The notes: a model not told the origin generated them from the sequence alone. A stretch of 64,000 nt of DNA from an uncultured Eubacteriales bacterium (GCA_900544765.1 UQWI01000005.1:62001-126000), one strand, 5' to 3'. Positions 28,453 through 36,643 are shown, counted from the first letter of the stretch. Numbers and translations are program-made.

Positions 28453-29667
28453 TCACGGCAAGTCCAATTGCGAGAAAAACCCGCGTAAAACTATCGCCGC
28501 GGCGGCGACCACCGCCCCGCTCGGGATAAGCACCCAGGTTGGGGGCAGGGCGTCGAACAGCGCGCCGTACAGCAGCTGGCCCAGCGGCTGCGCGCAGAGC
28601 GAGAGCGTATACACGAAGGCCATCACCTTGCCCGTCATGCTCTCGGGCGTGCGGCGCTGTATGGCCGTCATCGCGCAGACGGAAAAGGCGCTGCACGCCA
28701 TATTCGCCAGGCTGAACGCAGCCACAAGCACGACAAATTCCGCGCCCAGGCCCAGGGCGAATCCCACCCCGGCCACAAGCACCGCGACGCCGGACATGCC
28801 CAGCATCCGCCGCATCCAGGCCGCGCCGTGCGCAGACATGAAGCCCGCAGCCACGCTGCCCAATATGGCCGCGACGCCCGCCGCGCTCTCTGCCACACCG
28901 TAGTGTGCAGACGAGAGTCCCAGCGTCGTGCGCACCAAATACGGGTAGCCGACGACCATCACCCCGGACAGGAACATGCTCGCCGCCCCCGACAACAGCA
29001 GCAGTTTGAGCACGTCCGGCTGCTCGCGGCGCAGAAAGCGCGCGCTCTCGGCCAAATCATTGCGCACCGTCGGGAGCACTCCGCCCTTCGCCCCGCGCGG
29101 GGTGTAGCCGAGGCGGATGAAGCACTCGAGCAGCGCCGTCAGGAAAAAGCAGGCCGCCGCGGCTAGCATGACGCTGCCGAGGCCGAAGGCCGAGTACGCC
29201 GCAGCGCCCAGGAACGGCGTGACGAGTGAGGTGACGGCCTGTACCTGGCTGACGGCGGCGTTGCCGCGCAGGACGTTCTCCCCGCTGAGCATCTGCGGCA
29301 CGCAGGCCTGCACGGTCGGCGACTCGAAAGCGCCCAGCACGCTGAGCGCCATCAGCAGTGCGCCGACTGCCGCAACTCCTCCGCCCAGCGCCAGCGTAAG
29401 CGCGCCGAGCAGCACCGTCAGGCCCGAGAGCGCGTCAAGCGCCACCATGATGCGCCGCCTGTCCGCCCTGTCCGCCAGCACCCCGCCCAAAGGCGAGAGC
29501 ACTATCATCGGCAGCATCGACAGCGCCACTATGAGCGAAAACGTCCCCGCCGAGCCCGTGGCGTCGAGGACATACATGCTCACCGCAAAGCGCAGCGCGC
29601 CGTTGCCCAGCAGCGACGAGGCCTGACCGAGTATGAGCAGGGTGAAGTTGCGTGTGAAGAGTTTCAT
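28453..29667 (-). CDS. MFS transporter, probable drug or siderophore exporter
   Basis: A 404-aa, about 12-helix major-facilitator protein. Seen: FTLLILGQASSLLGNGALRFAV, the loop 2-3 motif GVLADRADRRRIMVALDALSG (MFS motif A, G-x-x-x-D-R-x-x-R-R), FESPTVQACVPQML, and a second half beginning LLLLSGAASMFLSGVMVVGY. This resembles the EntS/MFS_3 subgroup. ATG at 29667 is chosen because AAGGAG lies 5 nt upstream. Its promoter contains the same operator as the neighbouring TetR gene at 29744-30388, so it is very likely the target of that repressor. Confidence 0.88.
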   Translation of the reverse strand: MKLFTRNFTLLILGQASSLLGNGALRFAVSMYVLDATGSAGTFSLIVALSMLPMIVLSPLGGVLADRADRRRIMVALDALSGLTVLLGALTLALGGGVAAVGALLMALSVLGAFESPTVQACVPQMLSGENVLRGNAAVSQVQAVTSLVTPFLGAAAYSAFGLGSVMLAAAACFFLTALLECFIRLGYTPRGAKGGVLPTVRNDLAESARFLRREQPDVLKLLLLSGAASMFLSGVMVVGYPYLVRTTLGLSSAHYGVAESAAGVAAILGSVAAGFMSAHGAAWMRRMLGMSGVAVLVAGVGFALGLGAEFVVLVAAFSLANMACSAFSVCAMTAIQRRTPESMTGKVMAFVYTLSLCAQPLGQLLYGALFDALPPTWVLIPSGAVVAAAAIVLRGFFSQLDLP

Positions 29668-29684
29668 TTTTGCTCCTTTCATGC

Positions 29685-29713
29685 ATTATACATACATTCG
29701 CAAGGTATGTAAT
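29685..29713 (-). promoter_or_regulatory. MFS promoter with TetR operator in the spacer
   Basis: Minus strand ATTACA (29708-29713), 17 nt, TATAAT (29685-29690). The operator CATACATTCG-CAA-GGTATGTAA fills 29691-29712, the space between the two boxes, so bound repressor would block polymerase. Confidence 0.78.
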
Positions 29714-29743
29714 TGTTCAAAATAAAACTGCCTTTCGGCAATT

Positions 29744-30388
29744 TTATTTTTCGGACCACTTTTCAAAGAAGTGGTCGACGGCGGCCTCTACTCCCTCGTC
29801 GCGCAGCGGCAGGCCCATGGCGTCGAGCATGTCCAGGATGAAGGCGAATTTGCGCCTTTGCTCCGCGCGCGTGGCGGGATAGATATGGGGGATGAACCAG
29901 AGGCTGGTAAGGATGGGCAGCAGCTCGGAGAGCTCGCGCGGGTAGCGCGTCGTGATAGAGCCGTCGGCTATGCCCTCGTCGATGAGCTTCCGGTAATACG
30001 GCGTGAGCACCTCGCGGTTGGCGGCCAGCATATTTGCAAGCAGCTGCGGGTTTTTCATCAGCGCCGTGGCCTGGCGGGTTATCTCGCCCTGCTCCTCGTC
30101 GGCGTTGTGTATCAGCACCGCCTGCCGCAGCTTCTCTAGCCCGCTTAGGTCGTCGCGCCCCTGCACCGCCTCGAAGGGGTTCTTCGAGAAGAACATGCGG
30201 TCGTTTACGGCGTCCATTATCTCCTCTTTGCTCTTGAAGTGGTGGTACACCGCGCCCTTCGTCAGCCCTCCAAGCTCGCCGACGATGTCCTGTATCGTCG
30301 TATTCTCATAGCCCTTCTCCAGGAACAATCGCTGCGCCGCGTCGAGTATCTTCTCCACCGTTATCTCAGGGTACTTGTTGCGTGCCAT
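29744..30388 (-). CDS. TetR-family repressor of the MFS exporter
   Basis: A 214-aa regulator. N-terminal HTH: EITVEKILDAAQRLFLEKGYENTTIQDIVGELGGLTKGAVYHHFKSKEEIMDAV, with the classic Y-H-H-F recognition helix. The C-terminal ligand domain is helical and not specific to a known family. ATG at 30388 follows GAGGCGAG. It lies upstream of the MFS gene in the same orientation; a 22-bp operator recurs at its own promoter and at the MFS promoter, so autoregulation and repression of the exporter are both expected. Inducer unknown. Confidence 0.88.
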   Translation of the reverse strand: MARNKYPEITVEKILDAAQRLFLEKGYENTTIQDIVGELGGLTKGAVYHHFKSKEEIMDAVNDRMFFSKNPFEAVQGRDDLSGLEKLRQAVLIHNADEEQGEITRQATALMKNPQLLANMLAANREVLTPYYRKLIDEGIADGSITTRYPRELSELLPILTSLWFIPHIYPATRAEQRRKFAFILDMLDAMGLPLRDEGVEAAVDHFFEKWSEK

Positions 30389-30400
30389 ACGCTCGCCTCG

Positions 30401-30449
30401 CATACATTCGTTTGGTATGTATTATACACAGTCCCCCGCCGCAAGTCAA
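30401..30449 (-). promoter_or_regulatory. TetR gene promoter with overlapping operator
   Basis: Minus strand TTGACT (30444-30449), 17 nt, TATAAT (30421-30426). The operator CATACATTCG-TTT-GGTATGTAT (30401-30422) covers the start site and the -10 edge. Its half-sites are identical to those at 29691. Confidence 0.82.
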
Positions 30450-30466
30450 GCACTTTGTGCTTGACT
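30444..30466. promoter_or_regulatory. Palindrome joining the divergent TetR and GntR promoters
   Basis: AGTCAAGCAC-TTT-GTGCTTGACT, a perfect 10-bp inverted repeat whose two ends are the -35 boxes (TTGACT) of the two divergent promoters. Confidence 0.8.
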
Positions 30467-30501
30467 CTTTGTATTATTTGCATTATAATCAATAATACAA
30501 A
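30461..30501 (+). promoter_or_regulatory. GntR operon promoter with inverted-repeat operator
   Basis: TTGACT (30461-30466), 17 nt, TATAAT (30484-30489). The perfect inverted repeat TTTGTATTATT (30468-30478) and AATAATACAAA (30491-30501) brackets the -10 box, a typical site for a YtrA-type GntR dimer. Confidence 0.85.
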
Positions 30502-30515
30502 AGGAGGGGAGCACA

Positions 30516-30899
30516 GTGCTGCTCAAGCTGGACATGGCATCGAAGGTGCCTATATACATGCAGATACGCAATCAGATAGTGCTGGGCATAGCCTCGGGCG
30601 AGCTCGCGCCCGGCGAAAAGCTGCCCACCATCCGCGCCCTGGCCGAGCAGAGCGGCGTCAACATGATGACCGTCAACAAGGCCTACGGCCTTTTGAAGCA
30701 GGAAGGGTATATCACGACGGACCGCCGTGGCGGGACTGTCGTGAGCGGCTCCCCGGGAGCCGGAGCCCTTAGTGAGCGCTATGTCGCCGCGCTGCGCGTC
30801 ATTGCCGCCGAGGCGCGCCTTACCGGCATGGACGAGGACGAGTTTGCCGCGCTGTGCCGCGACATTTTCCGCGAAGGAGGAGGCGGAGGCAATGCTTAA
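30516..30899 (+). CDS. GntR-family regulator, YtrA type
   Basis: A 127-aa protein with a winged helix (PIYMQIRNQIVLGIASGELAPGEKLPTIRALAEQSGVNMMTVNKAYGLLKQEGYITTDRRGGTVV split over residues 12-78) and only a short helical tail (about 80-120), the YtrA architecture. YtrA regulators control ABC exporter operons, which fits the ABC pair four genes downstream. The start is GTG at 30516 behind AGGAGGGG. The promoter carries a perfect inverted repeat around the -10 box, so autorepression is likely. It overlaps the next gene's start (30892). Confidence 0.9.
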   Translation: MLLKLDMASKVPIYMQIRNQIVLGIASGELAPGEKLPTIRALAEQSGVNMMTVNKAYGLLKQEGYITTDRRGGTVVSGSPGAGALSERYVAALRVIAAEARLTGMDEDEFAALCRDIFREGGGGGNA

Positions 30900-32259
30900 A
30901 ATGATTTTCTTCCTGCTAATCTGGTCCGTCGTGCCGCTGCTGGCGGGGATGATGTGCAATGAGGCCAAGCCCAAGAAGGGCATCATCCTAGGCGCGACCC
31001 TGCCCTACAGCGCCAGGAGCGACGCGCGGGTGCTGGATATAACCAGGCGCTTCAAGCGCGCGCAGTGGCTTTGGGTGCTGATAGAGACGGCGGCCTGGGC
31101 GCCGCTCCACTTCCTGACCAGCGAGGGTGTGGCCATCGGCGTGATGTGCGTGATGTTCATACCCATGATAAGCGTGCCCTACGCGATATACGTCCGAGCG
31201 AACAAAAAGCTCCGCGAGCTTAAGAAGTCCGAGGGCTGGTCTACGCCGTACACGGGCGGGGTCGTCATCGATCTCAAGGCCGCGGCGGAACCGCCTAAGC
31301 CCGTAAAGTGCCGGCTCTTCGTGCCGCCGATATTGATTTCGCTCGTGCCCGGCATACTCGCTCTGACCACCGACGTAGGCGAGGGCGAGCGCATTGGCGG
31401 GCTTATTTTCTCCGTCACTTTTGCGCTGGTGTGCATACTGTGCATGCTGCTCTACCCGCTCATATACCGCCAGCGCGCCGACGTGGCCGGGGCGGACAGC
31501 GATTTGAACGCGGCGCTGACCAGGGTGCGGCGCTACAACTGGGTCAAGATGCTGCTGGGCACGACCTATATGACGGCCGTCTTCGGTCTCGCCTACTGGT
31601 TTCTGCGCGACAGCGACCTGTGGACGATGGTTCTGTCCTTTGCGTTTATGGCAGCGCTCGTCGCCTTCTGCATGGCTACCGAATTTGCCGTCCGCCACAC
31701 GATGGAGCGGCTGACCGCCGGGGTGCGCGGCGACGTGGTGGACGAGGACGATCTCTGGCTCTGGGGCATGTTCTACAACAACCCAGGCGACAGGCACCTC
31801 TTTATAAACGACCGCACCGGCTCGGGCATGGGCGTGAACATAGGCCGCACGGGCGGCAAGCTCATCGTCATCGGCACCGCATTTATACTCATCGGCCTGG
31901 CCGTTTTCGGCGTAACGATGGCTGCGGGCTTCGACGCCCCACGCGAGGGGTATATAGAGGGCGACACACTGTATTTCCGGCACTTCGCCGAAAAATACGA
32001 GATAGGCCTGGACGAGGTTGAGAGCGTGGAGCTGCTCGATGAGCTGCCCGAGGCCAGGCGCATAGCGGGCACGGGCATGAGCACGCTGCTGGAGGGCCGC
32101 TTCACCGTCGAGGGCTACGAGAACGTGCGTATCAGCCTCAACCCGCAGGAGCCGCCGTTCATAGCGGTGGTTACCGGGGACATGTCACGCATCTTCTCAC
32201 TGGAGACGCCGCAGGAGACCGAGGCTTTCTATGAGGAAATCCTGGAGGCAGTAGAATGA
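30892..32259 (+). CDS. Multi-spanning membrane protein with DUF5808-like segment and extracytoplasmic PH-like domain
   Basis: A 455-aa protein. About seven hydrophobic segments are seen (e.g. FFLLIWSVVPLLAGMM, IGVMCVMFIPMISVPYAIYV, ILISLVPGILALTT, LIFSVTFALVCILCMLLYPL, MVLSFAFMAALVAFCM). A tryptophan-rich WLWGMFYNNPGDRHLFIND motif resembles DUF5808. After a last helix (IVIGTAFILIGLAVFGVTMA), the C-terminal 105 residues (GDTLYFRHFAEKYEIGLDEV ... EPPFIAVVTGDMSRIFSLET) form a PH-like domain also found in the gene at 32610. ATG 30892 is used (behind GGAGGC) and overlaps gntR by 8 nt. No function is known; it may sense or regulate at the envelope. Confidence 0.8.
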   Translation: MLKMIFFLLIWSVVPLLAGMMCNEAKPKKGIILGATLPYSARSDARVLDITRRFKRAQWLWVLIETAAWAPLHFLTSEGVAIGVMCVMFIPMISVPYAIYVRANKKLRELKKSEGWSTPYTGGVVIDLKAAAEPPKPVKCRLFVPPILISLVPGILALTTDVGEGERIGGLIFSVTFALVCILCMLLYPLIYRQRADVAGADSDLNAALTRVRRYNWVKMLLGTTYMTAVFGLAYWFLRDSDLWTMVLSFAFMAALVAFCMATEFAVRHTMERLTAGVRGDVVDEDDLWLWGMFYNNPGDRHLFINDRTGSGMGVNIGRTGGKLIVIGTAFILIGLAVFGVTMAAGFDAPREGYIEGDTLYFRHFAEKYEIGLDEVESVELLDELPEARRIAGTGMSTLLEGRFTVEGYENVRISLNPQEPPFIAVVTGDMSRIFSLETPQETEAFYEEILEAVE

Positions 32260-32594
32260 ACATCAACGTCGGCGCCATAAGCTGCGGCATCTTCGGCGCG
32301 CTGTTCCTGCTGCTGGGCGTAGTATTCGCCGCCCTCGGGGAGCGTGGAGCCGGGTTCATAAGCGGCTTCGGCTCCCTGCCTGCGGAAAAGCGTAAGCTAT
32401 ACGACACGGAGCGCATGTGGCGCGATCAGCGCAACGGCTTCTTCATCTGGACGGCCGTCTTCGCTGCAGGAGCCGTGCTCTCACTGCTCGCGTCGCAATA
32501 CTTCGCCGTGGCGGCGTTCATCGTCTGGCTGGCACTGTTCCTCAAGGACGTGCATTTCAGCGCCGAAAAGGCGTTTGAAAAATATAAGCTGTGA
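32256..32594 (+). CDS. Small membrane protein (DUF3784-like)
   Basis: A 112-aa protein with three hydrophobic helices (AISCGIFGALFLLLGVVFAAL; GFFIWTAVFAAGAVLSLLA; YFAVAAFIVWLALFL). Between the first and second lies GAGFISGFGSLPAEKRKLYD, which matches the loop of the DUF3784 family. It overlaps the preceding gene by 4 nt (ATGA) and lies in the GntR operon. Function unknown. Confidence 0.78.
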   Translation: MNINVGAISCGIFGALFLLLGVVFAALGERGAGFISGFGSLPAEKRKLYDTERMWRDQRNGFFIWTAVFAAGAVLSLLASQYFAVAAFIVWLALFLKDVHFSAEKAFEKYKL

Positions 32595-32609
32595 CCGGAG
32601 GCGGTTTAC

Positions 32610-33035
32610 ATGAAAGAGCGCAAAGCCAACCTGAACGGGCGCGTCGTTTTCACCGTTATTCTGCTGCTTGCTATCGCGGCCTTCATACTGTTCGCCATCT
32701 TCTCCCCGCGCAGCGCGGAGGTAGACGGGGATACGCTGCGCTTCCACCACCTGTTCACCAGGTTCGAGGTGCCGCTCGGCGAGATAGCCTCCGTACAGCT
32801 GCTGGAGGAGACGCCGAACATGAGCAAGGTAAGCGGCATAGGCGTGTACTTCCTCTCCGAGGGCACATACGAGGCCGAGGGCTACGGCCGCTGCACGGCG
32901 AGCGTCAACCAGAGCGAGCCGCCCTTCATCGCCGTTACCACATCGGACGGCTCGGCATACATCTTCAGTCTGAACAGCCAGGACGCCACGCGTGAGTTTT
33001 ACGGTGAGCTGGCGTCAAAAACTCAACAAAATTGA
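32610..33035 (+). CDS. Membrane-anchored PH-like protein, paralogue of the C-terminus of the gene at 30892
   Basis: A 141-aa protein: a short cytosolic start, one transmembrane helix (VFTVILLLAIAAFILFAIF), and a domain (GDTLRFHHLFTRFEVPLGEI, VQLLEETPNMSKVSGIGVYF, SEPPFIAVTTSDGSAYIFSL) that aligns over its length with the C-terminal domain of the 455-aa protein two genes upstream. Shared features include GDTL-x-F, E-x-P-x-x-x-x-x-x-G-x-G, EPPFIAV-x-T and IFSL. Proteins of this kind (bacterial PH-like) are often sensors or scaffolds. Function unknown. RBS GGAGGCGG. Confidence 0.75.
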   Translation: MKERKANLNGRVVFTVILLLAIAAFILFAIFSPRSAEVDGDTLRFHHLFTRFEVPLGEIASVQLLEETPNMSKVSGIGVYFLSEGTYEAEGYGRCTASVNQSEPPFIAVTTSDGSAYIFSLNSQDATREFYGELASKTQQN

Positions 33036-33165
33036 TAAAGTGTTGAAACTTGCGCGGCACACTGACGCCGCAAGCCCCGCCGCGCCGTACCCGCCGCGCG
33101 GCAGGCGCCATCTGTTAAAAATAATGCGGCACACTGCCGCCAATTAAAGCAAGGAGGGCATAGCC
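33036..33165. other. Intergenic gap inside the GntR operon
   Basis: 130 nt with GC-rich hairpin potential (GCCGCGCGGCAGGCG region) and two copies of GCGGCACACTG (33053 and 33125 areas). No clear promoter or terminator, so the ABC genes may be on the same transcript or have their own start. Confidence 0.4.
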
Positions 33166-33873
33166 ATGCTCCGAATCGAACATCTGACCAAGACCTACGG
33201 CGACAAGAAAGCCGTGGACGACCTCACTCTGCACATCCGCCCTGGCGAAATATACGGCTTCATAGGCCACAACGGCGCCGGCAAGACGACCACCATAAAG
33301 GCCTGCTGCGGCATCATGAGCTTCGACGAGGGCGAAATCTATATCGACGGCAAGAATGTCAAGACCCAGCCGCTCGAGTGCAAGCGCGTGCTCTCGTACA
33401 TCCCGGACAACCCCGACCTCTACGACTTCCTGTCCGGCATCAAGTACCTGAACTTCGTCTGCGACATCTTCGGCGTGCCCCAGGCCGAGCGCCAGGAACG
33501 CATACACCGCTACGCCGACCTCTTCGAGCTGACCGCAGATCTCGCCGAGCCCATCAGCGCCTACTCCCACGGCATGAAGCAGAAGCTGGCCATCATCTCC
33601 GCGCTGGTGCACTCGCCCAAGCTCATAATCATGGACGAGCCCTTTGTCGGCCTCGACCCCGTTGCCTCGCACAAGCTCAAGGGCATCATGCGCGAGCACT
33701 GCGACGCGGGCGGCGCCATCTTCTTCTCCACCCACGTCCTGGAGGTCGCGGAAAAGCTCTGCGACATGGTGGCCATCATCAAGGGTGGACGGCTAATCAA
33801 GTCCGGCACCATGGACGAGGTGCGCGGCGACGACTCGCTCGAGGACGTGTTCCTGGAGCTTGAGGAGGAGTGA
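33166..33873 (+). CDS. ABC transporter ATP-binding protein (exporter type)
   Basis: A 235-aa ATPase. Seen: Walker A GFIGHNGAGKTTTIK, Q-loop replaced by SYIPDNPDLYDFLSG, signature SAYSHGMKQKLAIISAL (YSHGM in place of LSGGQ, usual in ABC-2 exporters), Walker B LIIMDEPFVGLDP, and switch histidine FSTHVLEVAEKLC. It pairs with the permease 3 nt downstream. The operon's YtrA-type regulator suggests a stress or antibiotic-responsive exporter like Bacillus YtrBC or BcrAB. RBS AAGGAGGG. Confidence 0.92.
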   Translation: MLRIEHLTKTYGDKKAVDDLTLHIRPGEIYGFIGHNGAGKTTTIKACCGIMSFDEGEIYIDGKNVKTQPLECKRVLSYIPDNPDLYDFLSGIKYLNFVCDIFGVPQAERQERIHRYADLFELTADLAEPISAYSHGMKQKLAIISALVHSPKLIIMDEPFVGLDPVASHKLKGIMREHCDAGGAIFFSTHVLEVAEKLCDMVAIIKGGRLIKSGTMDEVRGDDSLEDVFLELEEE

Positions 33874-33876
33874 GCT

Positions 33877-35466
33877 ATGTTCAAGGCCCTGATGAAAGTC
33901 CAGCTGGCTAGCGTCATAGCCTCGCTCATGCGCTCGTCGAAGGGCAACGAGAAGCGCTCGGCGGCGAGCGGGGCGCTGATAGCCGTGCTGTTCGTGTTCG
34001 TCGCAGGCGTGCTTGTTTTCGCCTTCGGCGCGATGTTCTACGCTCTCGCCGCGCCCATGCACTCTGTCGGCCTGGACTGGTTCTACTTCGCCATGGCCGC
34101 GCTGACGGCCTTTGCGCTGTGCTTCGTAGGCAGCGTGTTCACCGCTCAGCAGCAGCTTTTCTCCGCCCGCGACAACGAGCTGCTGCTGGCCATGCCGATA
34201 AAGCCCAAGTTCATCCTCGGCTCGCGCATGGTCATGCTGCTGGCCATAGACTACGCGCTGGAGCTGCTGGTCACAGTTCCCGCCGCCGTGATATGGGGTG
34301 TACAGGTCGGCTACTCCGCCGCCGGCGTGGCGGCGCTGGTCGTGTGCACACTGCTGCTGCCGCTGCTGGTGCTGACCTTCACCTGCATCATCGCCTGGGT
34401 GCTGGCCGCAGTCAGCTCCAGGATGCGCAACAAGACCATCGTCACGATGGTGCTCTACCTTGCCTTCCTCGCGGCGTATTTCTACGTCTACATGAACTTC
34501 AACAACATCCTCACGGAGCTCATCGCCAACAGCGCCCAGCTTGCGGGCGGGGTGGCCGTGGTCTACCCCGTGTACGCCTTCGGCCAGGCCGTCGCTGCGG
34601 GGAACCTGCTGCATCTGGCCGGGTTTGCGGCCTGCTGCGCCGTACCCTTCGCCATCGTCTACGCCGTACTCTCGCGCGGCTTCCTCTCCGTGACGATGCG
34701 CCGCCCGGCCGCTAAGAAGCTCGTCTACCGCGAGCAGAAGCTAGCCGTCAGCAGCGCCTCCGCCGCGCTGCTCAAGAAGGAGCTGCGGCACTTCGGAGCC
34801 AACGGAATGTACATCCTCAACGCCTCCCTCGGCTCCATACTCACGATAGCCGCCGCCGTGGCGCTCATAATCTACCGCGACACGCTCGTCGCGGTGCTCG
34901 GCGAGCTGCCCCAGGGCTGGACGGCGGCGCTTATGACCATCGCGCTGTGCTTCCTGTGCGGCACCGACGTGATAAGCGCGCCGAGCATCTCGCTGGAGTA
35001 CAAGACGCTCTGGCTGCTCAAGAGCCTGCCGCTAAAGCCGCGCACCATACTCATGAGCAAGGTGAACCTGCACCTGGTAATAGCGCTCCCGCCCACGCTC
35101 ATTGCCTCCGCCTGCTGCATCATAGCCCTGCCGATGAGCGCCGCCGACGCTGCGGCCGTCGTGCTAGTGCCGGCGCTGATGACGCTTTTCGGCGCGCTGC
35201 TGGGCGTGGTGACAAACCTGCGCTTCCCCAAGTTCAACTACATCAACGAGACGGCGGTCATCAAAAACAGCATGTCCGTCATGATAACCATGTTCGCCTC
35301 CTGGGGCGTGCTGGCGGCTCCGGTGATACTCTACGTCGCCGCGCTCGACGGCGTCATTGGCCTGACGGCGTACATCTACATCTGCGCCGTGCTGCTCGCC
35401 GCCGCCTGCGCGGCCATGTACGTCCACCTCGGCCGGGGCGGCGCGCGCCGCTTTGAGTCCCTGTAA
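33877..35466 (+). CDS. ABC exporter permease
   Basis: A 529-aa permease with about 12 hydrophobic segments, beginning with the cytosolic FKALMKVQLASVIASLMR and helix LIAVLFVFVAGVLVFAFGAMFYALA. Two similar halves are suggested by a repeated helix-rich pattern split at about residue 280 (LLKKELRHFGANGMYILNASLGSILTI). It belongs to the large ABC-2-like putative exporter family, with no ligand assignment. It starts 3 nt after the ATPase stop. A 15-bp hairpin 65 nt downstream closes the operon. Confidence 0.85.
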   Translation: MFKALMKVQLASVIASLMRSSKGNEKRSAASGALIAVLFVFVAGVLVFAFGAMFYALAAPMHSVGLDWFYFAMAALTAFALCFVGSVFTAQQQLFSARDNELLLAMPIKPKFILGSRMVMLLAIDYALELLVTVPAAVIWGVQVGYSAAGVAALVVCTLLLPLLVLTFTCIIAWVLAAVSSRMRNKTIVTMVLYLAFLAAYFYVYMNFNNILTELIANSAQLAGGVAVVYPVYAFGQAVAAGNLLHLAGFAACCAVPFAIVYAVLSRGFLSVTMRRPAAKKLVYREQKLAVSSASAALLKKELRHFGANGMYILNASLGSILTIAAAVALIIYRDTLVAVLGELPQGWTAALMTIALCFLCGTDVISAPSISLEYKTLWLLKSLPLKPRTILMSKVNLHLVIALPPTLIASACCIIALPMSAADAAAVVLVPALMTLFGALLGVVTNLRFPKFNYINETAVIKNSMSVMITMFASWGVLAAPVILYVAALDGVIGLTAYIYICAVLLAAACAAMYVHLGRGGARRFESL

Positions 35467-35530
35467 TGCACTGCGCCGCCTGGCCACGCAGTCAAAATCG
35501 CGCCTCGGGCGTAATCATACATTTTCAGGT

Positions 35531-35570
35531 GGAAGCAGGCGCTGCTTTTGCAGCGCCTGCTTCCCTTATA
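35531..35570 (+). terminator. Terminator of the GntR/ABC operon
   Basis: Perfect 15-bp stem GGAAGCAGGCGCTGC/GCAGCGCCTGCTTCC with a TTTT loop, followed by a short weak T-rich stretch. Confidence 0.75.
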
Positions 35571-35607
35571 CTTTATTTAACGAGGCTGCAAATCCAGCCC
35601 GGCAAGG

Positions 35608-35912
35608 TCATGTCAATTCAGCAGATTGGGAAATGCTCATTTCTATGTACCTGTCCTGCACTTCTTTCACCGATGACATCAAGTCCACGCGGAATCCCAT
35701 GGCTTTCGCATGCGCCGCCGACCATCCCAGCAGGTAATAAACGTCACCTTTCCAGTACAAGGAGTACGGGCTCAGCACATAAAGGCGCCCGCGCTTTGCG
35801 GAGTGTTTTTCCGGGTTTGAGGGCGCCGTGCTATAATAAAAGGAAATCGATTTCCTGTGCTCAATAGCACGCTGGATGGCATCTATAGTGTAGTACACAC
35901 TTTCATTGGCCG
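35608..35912 (-). pseudogene. WYL-domain regulator, truncated at its N-terminus by an IS30 remnant
   Basis: About 100 codons remain: VYYTIDAIQRAIEHRKSISF, YVLSPYSLYWKGDVYYLLGW and FRVDLMSSV, typical of the ligand-binding WYL domain. The frame upstream of this runs through FNSPANES and meets TAG just inside the left IS end (about 35920). No HTH domain is present and the expected 5' part is not found beyond the element, where a different gene begins 26 bp later. So the gene is a remnant, probably not expressed from its own promoter. Confidence 0.8.
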
Positions 35913-36618
35913 GTGAATTAAACTATCAAGTGCAACACTTTTTAAGGGAATAAAAGAGTTCATACAGGGCCCCAAGTGGTAGAATGGAGTAACCACACAA
36001 CCAAGACACCAGGAGGGGACTGTATGAACTACCATCATCTTACCATAGAAGAGCGCTCTTGTATACGAAAATATTACGTCGACGGACTTAGCTACCGCGA
36101 AATTGCCCGGCTGATCGGCAGAAACGTCAGCACGGTGTCGCGGGAGATCCGCCGCAACTGTACCCACATGTACGACATCCCCACCTACTACCCGCACACA
36201 GCACAGAAGAAATACCTGCTGCGCCGTTCCTATTGCCATCGTGGGATGTTCCATTCTCAGGAAGTGATTGAGTACATAAACGAGAAGCTGAATGCGACCT
36301 GGTCGCCGGAACAAATAGCCTGCACGCCGTGTGAGCTGAAGATGCCCAGCTGGCGCAAAATTGAGGAACGGCTGCACTGCGATGTCTATTTTGCCGACCC
36401 CTATTGCGCATGACAGAAAGGCACAAACGAGAATCTTAACGGCCTGCTGAGGGAATTCTACCCCAAGGGCAGAAACCTTTCCCGTGTCGCTCCCGCCACG
36501 CTAAAACGAAACCTGGCGTTGATCAACGCCAGGCCTCGCAAAGTTTTGAACTTCCATTCTCCCCAGGAGCTATGGGACTTCGAGCTCAATTCCTGTTGCA
36601 CTTAGTTTGACAATTCAC
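35913..36618. mobile_element. Decayed IS30-family insertion sequence, internally deleted
   Basis: A 706-bp element bounded by imperfect 25-bp inverted ends: GTGAATT-(n)8-AAGTGCAACA at 35913-35937 and its reverse complement at 36594-36618 (7 + 10 matching outer and inner positions). It contains a transposase pseudogene of about half the normal IS30 length. No target duplication could be identified. Confidence 0.8.
36024..36605 (+). pseudogene. IS30-family transposase remnant (internal deletion plus nonsense codon)
   Basis: ATG at 36024 after GGAGGGG. Residues 1-115 give the IS30 N-terminal HTH region (YHHLTIEERSCIRKYYVDGL, SYREIARLIGRNVSTVSREI). Sequence then jumps from PSWRKIEERLHC to DVYFADPYCA, which is near the end of the catalytic core, so the first catalytic aspartates are lost. 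At 36411-36413 TGA replaces the conserved tryptophan codon of DPY-x-x-WQ(K/R)GTNEN, and the frame continues intact (QKGTNENLNGLLREFYPKG) to TAG at 36603. It cannot encode an active transposase. Confidence 0.88.
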
Positions 36619-36643
36619 TTCCAGTTAAATGTGTGTAAAGTGT

